The position numbers and the translations under genes are program-made. From positions 1-14,633 of the forward strand of contig JAEWKB010000160.1 of assembly GCA_023386255.1 (NCBI GenBank): DNA of 14,633 nucleotides, written 5' to 3'. The stretch comes from Bacteroidota bacterium. Lineage in GTDB: Bacteria; Bacteroidota; Bacteroidia; Flavobacteriales; Flavobacteriaceae. The notes under the pieces were generated by a model. It worked only from the letters and a program-made list of their open reading frames with translations, searched no databases and was not told the origin of the DNA. Positions 1-7,114 of the stretch are shown piece after piece (the stretch's first letter is position 1; each line of letters opens with the position of its first letter).

Positions 1-293
1 TTTGTATCTTTCCGGAAGGCGGTGTGCCCGAAGATGAGTCAATCCTGCTTGATGATTTTAAAGACGGTGCTTTCCGGCTGGCAATAGAGCACCAGATACC
101 CATAGTGCCCATGACGTTTCCTGACAATAAAAAGCGATTTTCGTTCAGGTTCTTTAGCGGAAGCCCCGGCCTTATGCGTGCCAAAGTTCATCATTTCATA
201 GAAACTACCGGGCTTACGCTGGAGAATAAGCAAGACCTGAAATACAAAGTGAGGCAGGTAATATACCACCAGCTGCTGAAGTACAAAAAATAA
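1..293 (+). CDS. PlsC-type 1-acyl-glycerol-3-phosphate acyltransferase, 3' fragment
   Basis: The gene enters from the left edge; the reading frame starts at base 3 and ends with TAA at 291-293. The first visible residues read CIFPEGGVPEDES, which fits the conserved FPEG motif (block III) of the glycerolipid acyltransferases that transfer an acyl chain to lysophosphatidic acid at the inner membrane. Further on, IPIVPMTF matches the block IV hydrophobic/proline motif. The catalytic HX4D motif and the membrane anchor would lie upstream, outside the window. A GTG at 24 could be mistaken for a start, but the frame is open and motif-bearing before it, so this is a truncated gene and not a small protein. 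The substrate (lysophospholipid or another acyl acceptor) cannot be settled from this part. Confidence 0.82.
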   Translation, partial: CIFPEGGVPEDESILLDDFKDGAFRLAIEHQIPIVPMTFPDNKKRFSFRFFSGSPGLMRAKVHHFIETTGLTLENKQDLKYKVRQVIYHQLLKYKK

Positions 294-355
294 AAAGCGT
301 CCTTAAAAAAAGAACGCTTTCACCCACCTAAAAAAGCTAAACTACATGATAGCTT
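294..355 (-). terminator. Rho-independent terminator(s) for the anti-sigma operon
   Basis: Arms AAAGCGT (294-300) and ACGCTTT (314-320) are perfectly complementary and can extend inward past one mismatch. Read on the minus strand the hairpin is followed by a T-rich run that reaches into the end of the acyltransferase gene. A second weaker hairpin, AAGCTA (334-339) with TAGCTT (350-355), overlaps the stop codon of the minus-strand gene and is also followed by Ts on the minus strand. The first hairpin may serve both converging genes, but the + strand side has no T tract. Confidence 0.7.
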
Positions 356-2087
356 AGAAACTAAAACTTATACCGGAATAAAGCCCGATGAAGTAAGGCT
401 TAAAGTTACCCGCATTGCTGCTGAAGGTATTAACCTGGTACTTGAACATCGGTTCAAAATTCGCTTCAAATGCTTTCCAGAACCTGTACTTAAAGCCCAC
501 TCCAATATTTGTGCGGAAATGAATGTCGTTAAGATTTTGCGCTTTACCCATATCTGACACCAACCCCTGCGATGAGCGCACGCTCACACTGTTCTCATTT
601 AGGAAAAGTGTACTTACACCACCAATAATATCTACGCCAAAACGAGAATCTATTAACTTGTAGGACATCTCCAGCGGGACTTCAATATAGCCCGTCCGCT
701 GCACAAGCGAACCGTTAAAGGTCTTCGTAGGCAGCTGGTCGGCAAAGCTACTGCCCGGATTGTTACCCTCGTTTTGCACCACAATATTAGCTATAGAACC
801 TCTTGCGGCAACATTAGGCGTTTGCTGGTTCATGGCCGCATAAAACTGAATATCGTTTGTTGTGTAATTAAGATTTACAGTGTTTACACCTGTGCGGATT
901 GATATCCTGTTGTTCAGGGCATAATTAACAGCTACACCGTAGCTAAGGTCATTTTCATAATCTTTGCTGTTACCCGCAAATTGCGGGTCAATAGGCGATC
1001 CTTCCGACATCGAATTATAAAACACCGGTGCCAGTTGTGGCTTTATGTTCCACTTGTTCTTTTCAGCATCGGCAACGGCTTTTTCGTCTTTATCCTTCTC
1101 GCCGTTAAGCTTGTCCTGTAGCAACTTCTCCAGTTCGTTCTGCGGCTTCACCGTATCAACAGCAGCCTCAGCTATAGCTGTTTCTGCGGCAGCTTTATCA
1201 ATCACGGTACCGGCAGTATTCTCTTCATTGGCGTTAGTGTTGGCAACAGTAGTATTTTCCTGAGGCAGGGCAGTAATATTTCCGGCATTATTACTGCCGT
1301 TATTTTGTGTGGCGTTGGTTTGGTTTTGCCTGTTGTTGTTCTCCCTGTTGTTGCCTGCTATTGCTTCCTGTTGCCTGTTGCTGTTATTATTAATCAGGTT
1401 GTTCGCGTTGTTATCTTCTGCTATACCCTTGCGGTTTGATGTGTTACTGCGCTGGGTGTTCCTGCCTGCGTTATTATTGTCATTATGGTGCGCCACAGCA
1501 GTTTCAGCCCCGCTGGCTGCCGGAGTATATCCCTGCACCCTGTTCGGCCTGTTGCCTTTTCGGGTAGTGTTTCCCGCCTGTTTTTCATAAGCAACTGCGG
1601 TGTTATTGTTTCCGGATACTGATGTTCCTGATTTACCCGTACCCTTACCCGAAGCTGTTGCGCCGGCCTTTCCTGTAATAGGGCTTCCGCCAATTCCTTC
1701 ATCCGAAGCAATTACGGTACCGGTTTCGTTCGTCACTACCGCTTCATCGCCCATATCGGTTACAGTCTGGTTAGGCTTAATTGGTTTATCTACCGGAGAC
1801 AGGTTCTTTACCGGTTCCTGTTCCGGTTCCTGCCTGCCTGTGTTGTCCAGTACTACAGGGGTATATCCACTGTCAATACCCTTAAAAAAAGGTATGGCAA
1901 CCATAAGCCCTATTACCAGGGCGGCAGCAATACCCGATAGCCTGAACCACAGCGGTATCACTCTCCTTTCTTTTTTGTCCTTTTGCAGTTCGGCCTCAAT
2001 ATTCTGCCAAAGCTGTTCAGGCGGGGCTACTTCAAAGTCCTTGAACTTTTCCTGGAATAGCCTGTCTATGTTCTTTTTTTCACTCAT
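354..2087 (-). CDS. Envelope-spanning anti-sigma factor with C-terminal outer-membrane beta-barrel
   Basis: The start is taken at the ATG at 2087 (MSEKKNIDRL), which overlaps the last 8 bases of the sigma factor gene; an in-frame upstream start at 2123 lies deep in that gene and is less likely. The 577-residue product has four parts: a charged cytoplasmic N-terminus with the motif APPEQLWQNIEAEL (about 21-34), one hydrophobic helix at about 46-68, a low-complexity linker rich in Asn, Thr, Gly and Ala (about 75-340), and a C-terminal region from about 346 with alternating beta-strand sequence ending in SGISFSF. A terminal Phe is typical of outer-membrane barrels. Known: Bacteroidota carry dual-membrane-spanning anti-sigma factors (Dma proteins, studied in Bacteroides thetaiotaomicron). 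Inferred: this protein holds the neighbouring ECF sigma factor at the inner membrane and senses the outer membrane through its barrel. The precise family is not proven by eye. Confidence 0.8.
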   Translation of the reverse strand: MSEKKNIDRLFQEKFKDFEVAPPEQLWQNIEAELQKDKKERRVIPLWFRLSGIAAALVIGLMVAIPFFKGIDSGYTPVVLDNTGRQEPEQEPVKNLSPVDKPIKPNQTVTDMGDEAVVTNETGTVIASDEGIGGSPITGKAGATASGKGTGKSGTSVSGNNNTAVAYEKQAGNTTRKGNRPNRVQGYTPAASGAETAVAHHNDNNNAGRNTQRSNTSNRKGIAEDNNANNLINNNSNRQQEAIAGNNRENNNRQNQTNATQNNGSNNAGNITALPQENTTVANTNANEENTAGTVIDKAAAETAIAEAAVDTVKPQNELEKLLQDKLNGEKDKDEKAVADAEKNKWNIKPQLAPVFYNSMSEGSPIDPQFAGNSKDYENDLSYGVAVNYALNNRISIRTGVNTVNLNYTTNDIQFYAAMNQQTPNVAARGSIANIVVQNEGNNPGSSFADQLPTKTFNGSLVQRTGYIEVPLEMSYKLIDSRFGVDIIGGVSTLFLNENSVSVRSSQGLVSDMGKAQNLNDIHFRTNIGVGFKYRFWKAFEANFEPMFKYQVNTFSSNAGNFKPYFIGLYSGISFSF

Positions 2088-2625
2088 TTGCTGAAGGTAT
2101 AAATTTGCCTTGCTGCGCTTCAATCTTTTCTTTTAATATCATCCTTGCCCTTGCAAGGTTCGATTTTGATGTCCCGTCGGTTATGTTTAGCATTTCTGCA
2201 ATTTCTTTGTGCGAATACCCGTCTATAACATACAGGTTAAAAACCATCCTGTACCTGTCGGGCAGTTCCTGTATTATAGATACCAGGAAGTCCATGCTAA
2301 TGTCTTCCGCTTCTATCTCCACATCTGCCTCTTCAGGCATGTTCTCGCTTACAATCTCAAAAATGCCCTCGGTGCGGTACCTCTGGAGCACATTGTTTAT
2401 CATTACCCTCTTGGCCCAGCCTTCAAACGAGCCCTTGAACTGGTATTGGCTTATTTTTTTAAAGATAAGCAAAAAACCATCCTGCAGGTTGTCCTGTGCA
2501 TCCTCATAGTTGCGCGAGTATTTAAGGCACACAGAGAACAGCTTTGAAGACAATAGCCTGTAAAGCTGCTCCTGCGCCCTTATATCTTCCTTTTGGCAAT
2601 CGCGTATGATTTGGTCCAGGCTCAA
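2080..2625 (-). CDS. ECF-type RNA polymerase sigma factor
   Basis: A 181-residue sigma-70 family protein of extracytoplasmic-function size. Region 2 is visible at about 37-85 (YEDAQDNLQDGFLLIF, then FKGSFEGWAKRVMINNVLQRYR), for core RNA polymerase binding and -10 recognition. Region 4 lies near 118-172 (LPDRYRMVFNLYVIDGYSHKEIAEML and a helix-turn-helix ending LARARMILKEKI), for -35 contact. The start is a TTG at 2625; no ATG is available in frame between it and the end of the upstream gene, and an ATG at 2635 is in another frame. It follows the lipoprotein gene by 14 bases and overlaps the anti-sigma gene, so the three are almost certainly co-transcribed and probably autoregulated, as is usual for ECF pairs. 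The regulon cannot be read from this window. Confidence 0.93.
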   Translation of the reverse strand: MSLDQIIRDCQKEDIRAQEQLYRLLSSKLFSVCLKYSRNYEDAQDNLQDGFLLIFKKISQYQFKGSFEGWAKRVMINNVLQRYRTEGIFEIVSENMPEEADVEIEAEDISMDFLVSIIQELPDRYRMVFNLYVIDGYSHKEIAEMLNITDGTSKSNLARARMILKEKIEAQQGKFIPSANE

Positions 2626-2639
2626 TAGGTAACATTTTG

Positions 2640-3071
2640 TTAGTTTGGTTCAACCGCTACAGGCACCTCAAGAAACACATCGTTTCCGGCCTCATCTACA
2701 CCCTGGTAAAACTTAAACACATAATTGTCAAAGCTATATGACGGGCTGCACAAAAAATTGAAAGATTTTTGCTCAGTCGGCGTGCCATCCGTCGCAGGTG
2801 CGCAGTTAGAGTCTTCAATAACAATGGTTTGTACGGCTACGGTCCTCACATTGCCCTCAGGCTCATATAAAAATCCGTCAAAGTAGTGGCAGTCTGTAGG
2901 GAGCTTAAAGTTTACAACTATTTGGTAGGTCTGGCCCGGTGTAACCGTTGGCGGCACCACAACACTCTCTACAGGAACAAACTCCACGTGAAACTTAATG
3001 TTTTCACTGTCATCCGGCACGCAGGACGCAATCAATAGTAAGGTTACAAATAACAACAACAGCTTTTTCAT
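2640..3071 (-). CDS. Small putative lipoprotein, first gene of the sigma/anti-sigma operon
   Basis: A 143-residue protein beginning MKKLLLLFVTLLLIASC: a basic n-region, hydrophobic core and lipobox with lipidation expected at Cys17. The residues after the Cys are VPDDSE; an acidic stretch at this place resembles the lipoprotein export signal that sends Bacteroidota lipoproteins to the cell surface, so surface exposure is possible. The rest has no motif I recognise; it is beta-rich in appearance and contains three further Cys residues (two could pair). It sits 14 bases before the sigma factor gene, so it may be a ligand-sensing or regulatory partner of the sigma/anti-sigma pair, or simply a co-regulated envelope protein. 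The function is unknown. Confidence 0.8.
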   Translation of the reverse strand: MKKLLLLFVTLLLIASCVPDDSENIKFHVEFVPVESVVVPPTVTPGQTYQIVVNFKLPTDCHYFDGFLYEPEGNVRTVAVQTIVIEDSNCAPATDGTPTEQKSFNFLCSPSYSFDNYVFKFYQGVDEAGNDVFLEVPVAVEPN

Positions 3072-3144
3072 GGTACTATTTAAATGATTTTAGTTTTTCT
3101 TATTTTACAGATGCAATTTAGTGCAAAAGGTTGCGTAGTAAGCA

Positions 3145-3172
3145 CAAAAAAACCCGACATAAATCGGGTTTT
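3145..3172 (-). terminator. Rho-independent terminator of recA
   Basis: On the minus strand a 9-bp perfect stem AAAACCCGA / TCGGGTTTT with a six-base loop is followed by a run of Ts (complement of 3145-3152). It lies directly downstream of the recA stop codon and separates recA from the lipoprotein-sigma operon, which must then have its own promoter in 3072-3144. I see no convincing promoter match there. Confidence 0.85.
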
Positions 3173-3176
3173 AACA

Positions 3177-4181
3177 TTAGGCCATATTTTCTTTAATGGC
3201 TTCTTTTATTTTTTGTTCCAGCTCATCGGCCAGTTCAGGGTTATCTTTTATCAATGCCTTCACCGCATCACGCCCCTGGCCAAGCTTGGTATCGCTGTAG
3301 CTGAACCATGAGCCCGACTTTTTAATGATCTCAAATTCCACGGCAAGGTCCAGTATCTCACCTGTTTTAGAAACGCCCTCGCCATACATAATGTCGAACT
3401 CGGCAGTTTTAAAAGGTGGCGCCACTTTGTTCTTCACGATCTTCACCTTAGTGCGGTTACCTATCACGTTATCCCCGTCTTTTATTTGCGATGATTTACG
3501 TATATCAAGCCTCACCGAAGCATAGAACTTCAGCGCATTACCACCTGTAGTCGTTTCAGGGTTACCGAACATAACGCCAATCTTCTCACGAAGCTGGTTG
3601 ATGAAGAACACCGTACAGTTGGTCTTGCTTATGGTAGCAGTTAATTTTCTTAGTGCCTGACTCATAAGGCGGGCATGTAATCCCATTTTTGAGTCACCCA
3701 TTTCGCCTTCTATCTCGCTTTTTGGCGTAAGCGCGGCAACCGAGTCAATTACCACAATATCAATAGCGCCCGAACGTATTAGGTTTTCGGCAATTTCCAG
3801 CGCCTGCTCTCCGTTATCGGGCTGAGATATGATAAGGTTCTCGATATCAACGTTCAGTTTTTCGGCATAGCTGCGGTCAAACGCGTGCTCTGCGTCAATA
3901 AAAGCGGCAATACCGCCTGCCTTTTGCGCTTCGGCAATGGCATGAAGGGTTAGCGTGGTTTTACCCGATGATTCCGGCCCGTATATCTCTATTATCCTAC
4001 CGCGCGGGTAGCCGTTCACGCCAAGGGCAAGGTCAACTCCAAGCGAGCCCGAAGGTATGGCCTCAACCTCCTCAACGGCCTGGTCGCCCATTTTCATTAC
4101 GGTACCTTTACCGTAGGCTTTGTCTAGTTTATCAAGTGTAAGCTGTAACGCTTTTAATTTTGCTTCTTTATCTGCGCTCAT
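3177..4181 (-). CDS. recA: Recombinase RecA
   Basis: RecA forms ATP-dependent filaments on single-stranded DNA for homologous recombination and DNA-damage signalling. The start is placed at the ATG at 4181 ([19 protein letters not shown]), giving 334 residues; an ORF beginning eight codons earlier runs through the promoter -7 element. The Walker A motif GPESSGKT is at residues 68-75. DAEHAFD, the Walker B region [24 protein letters not shown], the L2 region with [20 protein letters not shown], and the C-terminal domain ending with an acidic helix are all present in the normal order. Length is normal for the family. It is a monocistronic unit with its own terminator; a half-site array lies just upstream. 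Confidence 0.99.
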   Translation of the reverse strand: MSADKEAKLKALQLTLDKLDKAYGKGTVMKMGDQAVEEVEAIPSGSLGVDLALGVNGYPRGRIIEIYGPESSGKTTLTLHAIAEAQKAGGIAAFIDAEHAFDRSYAEKLNVDIENLIISQPDNGEQALEIAENLIRSGAIDIVVIDSVAALTPKSEIEGEMGDSKMGLHARLMSQALRKLTATISKTNCTVFFINQLREKIGVMFGNPETTTGGNALKFYASVRLDIRKSSQIKDGDNVIGNRTKVKIVKNKVAPPFKTAEFDIMYGEGVSKTGEILDLAVEFEIIKKSGSWFSYSDTKLGQGRDAVKALIKDNPELADELEQKIKEAIKENMA

Positions 4182-4202
4182 GTTGTTGCAATTAATTTTG
4201 TT

Positions 4203-4210
4203 CAAATATA
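4203..4210 (-). promoter_or_regulatory. Candidate recA promoter, -7 element
   Basis: On the minus strand TATATTTG matches the Bacteroidota -7 consensus TAnnTTTG, 21 bases before the chosen recA start. No clear TTG -33 element lies at the usual 17-23 base distance; that position is occupied by the half-site array at 4217-4246, which would fit an activated or repressed promoter. Confidence 0.6.
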
Positions 4211-4216
4211 TGATTA

Positions 4217-4246
4217 TTTTCTAATATCTTTAGAAAAAACTTCTAA
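4217..4246. promoter_or_regulatory. Three-half-site inverted-repeat array, candidate operator upstream of recA
   Basis: The hexamer TTCTAA (4219-4224) is followed after 5 bases by its complement TTAGAA (4230-4235) and after another 5 bases by TTCTAA again (4241-4246). The half-sites therefore alternate in orientation every 11 bases, about one helical turn. The first pair extends to 8-bp arms, TTTTCTAA and TTAGAAAA. The array covers the expected -33 region of the recA promoter and lies about 90 bases before the divergent gene at 4333. It does not match the E. coli (CTGT-N8-ACAG) or Bacillus (GAAC-N4-GTTC) SOS boxes. The binding protein is unknown; AT richness allows a chance origin. Confidence 0.45.
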
Positions 4247-4332
4247 AGTTAAAAGTAGTTATTTCTATTTATTTTTTGGTATGTCTAAAAATTGTTTTAA
4301 AGTTGTAAAATTTTATTGAAATAGAGCTACTT

Positions 4333-4737
4333 ATGAAGTTGAAATATAGTGTCGAACTTTCAACGTTTAAATGTGATTTGTCCTTGTTTAAGGAAGAGCA
4401 AAGAGAAGCATATCGATGGGTTTTTGAAGATGTAAAAGATTATCGAAACTTTACTCCAGTTTACATTCTAGATAAATTTAGATCAAGAATCACCTGTAAA
4501 GGATTTGCACTGTCTTTTTATGAGCAACATGTAAATGCTAAAGCGAGACTTCTGCACCTAACTACTGACAAAGAATTTTTATTTAAAAAGTTGGGTACTC
4601 ATATTGCTGTTGGTATAATTGACAAAAAAGATGGTGTCTCGGAGCCTGCTGATAATGATACTCATTTTAATCATTTTGAATATGAGGATGTAGTTTTTAG
4701 TGATAAATTTCAAATAATAGAAAAAGTTGTAAAATGA
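4333..4737 (+). CDS. Hypothetical protein, first gene of an AT-rich two-gene cassette
   Basis: A 134-residue soluble protein with no signal peptide or membrane segment. I do not recognise a named family. Visible features are an N-terminal MKLKYSVELSTF strand, a central ITCKGFALSFYEQHVNAKARLLHL stretch, the segment LGTHIAVGIIDKKDGVSEP, and a C-terminal part HFNHFEYEDVVFSDKFQIIEKV that looks like a small alpha/beta fold. Its stop overlaps the start of the next gene in an ATGA (4734-4737), so the two are translationally coupled and probably work together. Base composition is clearly more AT-rich than the flanking recA and trhO, and codon use is dominated by A/T-ending codons, which suggests acquisition by transfer. 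Confidence 0.8.
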   Translation: MKLKYSVELSTFKCDLSLFKEEQREAYRWVFEDVKDYRNFTPVYILDKFRSRITCKGFALSFYEQHVNAKARLLHLTTDKEFLFKKLGTHIAVGIIDKKDGVSEPADNDTHFNHFEYEDVVFSDKFQIIEKVVK

Positions 4738-6020
4738 TTCAAATAATTGGAGCTCCATATAACAATGACTTCTTAAATAACTTGCAGTTTGTAGGGGTGC
4801 TCTTATTTGCTGAATTTCCTAGTACTTTAGTTTTTGCAGATGAATTTGGAAATCCAATAATTAAAGAGTGGGTAGATTGCTCGGATGACGGAGCAGTAGA
4901 CAGATATTTCTTCTTCCTTACAGAAAAATATTTGCTTAAAAATTTTTTAAGTGGATATATTTCACATTATGATTTTATAAAAGAAGCTGTTGACGGCCTT
5001 GCATATTTTCACGATGTAGAAAATAATAAAATTGTAGAGAGAAAAGTTTTGTCAGTAAATAAATTACCAAAGCAGTATGCTTCTTCTACAAGTTTTTTTC
5101 TAAGTGAGAAAGATGTTCCTGATGTTGAATTAATCAAAGGATATTTTAAACTTAATAATGAAGTATCACCTAATATACCACATGCAGATCAAATAAAAGA
5201 TATTGCATCTTCAAAAAAAACAGAGACACTAAACTTACATTTAAATCATGGATATGGAGTAGGCTATGGCACAGTAAATACTGAAATTTTAGGTCGAACG
5301 CTTTTGAGATTCGATAAATTTTATAAAGATGTAGCTCTTGATTATTTTGAAGGGTCTAATCGTGGGGCTATCCAAATGACTGCCTCTAAGAAGCAAGAAC
5401 TTAATCCATTTATATCAACTGAAGTTTATGGCAATATTGCAGCTTCTTACAGTGTATTATTAAGACCTAAAGCCACACAATTTGATATGTTTCAAGAAGT
5501 GAGTCCAGGTGAAGAGATTACTAATAAAATATTTAAATTGTTAGAAAACAGTTCTGAAGTCAAGCTTCTTGAAAATGAATATTTAAGACATAGTGATTTC
5601 ACAATCAACTCTTACAAGGAATTTTTAAAAAATATATATGAGCTACAGCTAGATGTAGAATTGAATTGGTATAGTCCCATCAGTGATAATTTAAAAAAAC
5701 AGGTGGTTAATTATACATCAGCTAATAAATATTTATACAATATAGAGAATTTAAATGTTGAAACTGAAGATCAATTTACAATTAAAGGGAAGTTTAGAGC
5801 TATTAACTGCGACACAGGCCATTATACGTTTATAAATACTGATAATGAACAATTCACTGGCTATTTTGATAAATTAGTTAAAGAAGCTTCTGAACAAATT
5901 AATTTTATTTCTATTTATAATATTAAAATAAACAGAAAGGTTATTAAAGAGCCAGGAAGAGTCGACGCAAGACTTGTAGATACAATAATTTCATTTTACA
6001 AAGAAGAAAATATTTTGTAA
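4734..6020 (+). CDS. Hypothetical protein resembling DUF6575 proteins, second gene of the AT-rich cassette
   Basis: A 428-residue soluble protein without signal peptide or membrane helices. The N-terminal 70 residues (LLFAEFPSTLVFADEFGNP, WVDCSDD, RYFFFLTEKYLLKNFLSGYIS, then a helix with FIKEAVDG) follow the pattern I associate with DUF6575 proteins, a family of unknown function; this is recognition by eye and not certain. The middle holds a conserved-looking segment FEGSNRGAIQMTASKKQ (about residues 203-219). The last 80 residues form a probable small beta domain (FTIKGKFRAINCDTGHYTFI, then GYFDKLVKEA) and end in EENIL. No nuclease, protease or NTPase motif is evident. GC is about 28% in a sampled line against about 47% in trhO. 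The stop codon overlaps the trhO promoter -33 element. Confidence 0.8.
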   Translation: MIQIIGAPYNNDFLNNLQFVGVLLFAEFPSTLVFADEFGNPIIKEWVDCSDDGAVDRYFFFLTEKYLLKNFLSGYISHYDFIKEAVDGLAYFHDVENNKIVERKVLSVNKLPKQYASSTSFFLSEKDVPDVELIKGYFKLNNEVSPNIPHADQIKDIASSKKTETLNLHLNHGYGVGYGTVNTEILGRTLLRFDKFYKDVALDYFEGSNRGAIQMTASKKQELNPFISTEVYGNIAASYSVLLRPKATQFDMFQEVSPGEEITNKIFKLLENSSEVKLLENEYLRHSDFTINSYKEFLKNIYELQLDVELNWYSPISDNLKKQVVNYTSANKYLYNIENLNVETEDQFTIKGKFRAINCDTGHYTFINTDNEQFTGYFDKLVKEASEQINFISIYNIKINRKVIKEPGRVDARLVDTIISFYKEENIL

Positions 6021-6043
6021 CAAACCTCTTTTTCCTACCTTTG
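6014..6043 (+). promoter_or_regulatory. Promoter of trhO
   Basis: TTTG (6014-6017), an 18-base spacer and TACCTTTG (6036-6043) match the Bacteroidota housekeeping pattern TTTG ... TAnnTTTG very well. The -33 element is inside the last codons of the AT-rich cassette and touches its TAA stop (6018-6020). The predicted leader to the trhO start is about 55 bases and contains a short GGTTCC/GGAGCC hairpin. Confidence 0.8.
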
Positions 6044-6103
6044 CATCCGGTTCCGCCAACAGGAGCCGATACATACTGAAATTCTCACTTAAAATTGTAT
6101 AGC

Positions 6104-7114
6104 ATGCAACTGTTCAACACTTTAAGCGCAGAAGAAAGAGCCGAACTGATAGACCAGAGCGGCAAACAGCGCCTTACGCTGTCTTTCTATGCCTACGCAC
6201 ACATTAACGATCCAAAACAATTTCGCGACAGCCTTTTCCTGGCCTGGAACCCACTGGAGGTTTTAGGGCGCATATACGTAGCTACAGAGGGTATTAACGC
6301 CCAGCTTTCGCTGCCGGCTGATAACTTCTATACCTTTAAGGATCATCTTGATACCATACCTTTCCTTAAAGACATCCGCCTTAACATAGCGGTAGAGCAT
6401 GACGACCACTCGTTCCTGAAGCTTACCATAAAGGTCCGCAACAAGATAGTAGCCGATGGCCTTGACGATGCTACTTTTGACGTAACCAACAAAGGGATAC
6501 ATTTGGGAGCAAAGGATTTCAACCAGATGCTGGAAGACCCTAACACTATTGTGGTCGACTTCCGTAACCACTACGAGAGCGAAGTGGGCCATTTTAAAGG
6601 CGCCATAACACCCGATGTGGATACCTTCCGTGAGTCGCTGCCTGTTATTGAGGACATGCTGGACCCGCACAAGGAAGACAAGAACCTGCTGATGTACTGC
6701 ACCGGCGGCATCCGCTGTGAAAAAGCTTCGGCTTTCTTTAAGCACAAAGGCTTTAAAAATGTGTACCAGCTTGAGGGTGGTATTATTGAATATACCCGCC
6801 AGGTAAAAGCTGAGGGGCTGGAGAGCAAATTCATAGGCAAAAACTTTGTGTTCGACGGCCGACTTGGCGAACGTATTACCGATGATATCATAGCACAATG
6901 CCACCAGTGCGGCAAACCGTGCGACAATCACACCAACTGTGCTAATGAGGCGTGCCACCTGCTGTTCATACAGTGTGATGAGTGCAAGGATGCCATGCAC
7001 AACACCTGCTCGGCAGAATGTTTAGACATCATCCAGCTGCCTGAGGAAGAACAAAAAGCACTGCGCCGCGGCATCATGAAGGGCAACATGATCTTCAAAA
7101 AAGGGAAATCGTAA
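6104..7114 (+). CDS. trhO: tRNA uridine(34) hydroxylase TrhO (YceA/rhodanese-related)
   Basis: TrhO uses O2 to hydroxylate C5 of uridine 34 in certain tRNAs, a step toward wobble 5-oxyacetyl-type modification. The start is the ATG at 6104 (MQLFNTLSAEERAEL), not the in-frame TTG at 6095; length is 336 residues. The N-terminal acylphosphatase-like domain shows GRIYVATEGINAQLSLP. The rhodanese domain follows, with VVDFRNHYESEVGHF and the active-site loop MYCTGGIRCEK, catalytic Cys at residue 199. A Cys-rich tail (CHQCGKPCDNHTNC, CDECKDAMHNTCSAEC) completes the family pattern. The frame stays open and coding-like immediately after the TAA at 7112-7114, suggesting that the gene once had, or elsewhere has, a longer C-terminus. 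Confidence 0.95.
   Translation: MQLFNTLSAEERAELIDQSGKQRLTLSFYAYAHINDPKQFRDSLFLAWNPLEVLGRIYVATEGINAQLSLPADNFYTFKDHLDTIPFLKDIRLNIAVEHDDHSFLKLTIKVRNKIVADGLDDATFDVTNKGIHLGAKDFNQMLEDPNTIVVDFRNHYESEVGHFKGAITPDVDTFRESLPVIEDMLDPHKEDKNLLMYCTGGIRCEKASAFFKHKGFKNVYQLEGGIIEYTRQVKAEGLESKFIGKNFVFDGRLGERITDDIIAQCHQCGKPCDNHTNCANEACHLLFIQCDECKDAMHNTCSAECLDIIQLPEEEQKALRRGIMKGNMIFKKGKS

Noticed and set aside
1309..1590. Leu/Ala-rich + strand open frame within the anti-sigma gene, resembling a membrane protein
   Set aside because: It is the complement of the Asn/Thr-rich linker; the hydrophobic look comes from reading AAC/AAT-type codons in reverse (GTT, ATT and TTG).
2633..2635. ATG as alternative start of the sigma factor
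   Set aside because: It is in a different frame from the sigma factor; the TTG at 2625 is the only suitable start before conserved sequence.
3072..3144. Promoter for the lipoprotein-sigma operon
   Set aside because: Minus-strand TTTTG and TAAAATAA strings are present but do not fit TTG ... TAnnTTTG spacing; an ECF-type promoter cannot be judged without a known consensus.
4182..4332. Attachment site or direct repeats bordering the AT-rich cassette
   Set aside because: No tRNA end, integrase gene or matching direct repeat could be found by eye at 4182-4332 and 6000-6060.
6263..7000. Long open frame (245 codons) on the minus strand inside trhO
   Set aside because: It is the antisense shadow of a clear trhO coding region with conserved motifs; its translation shows no domain and no initiation context.
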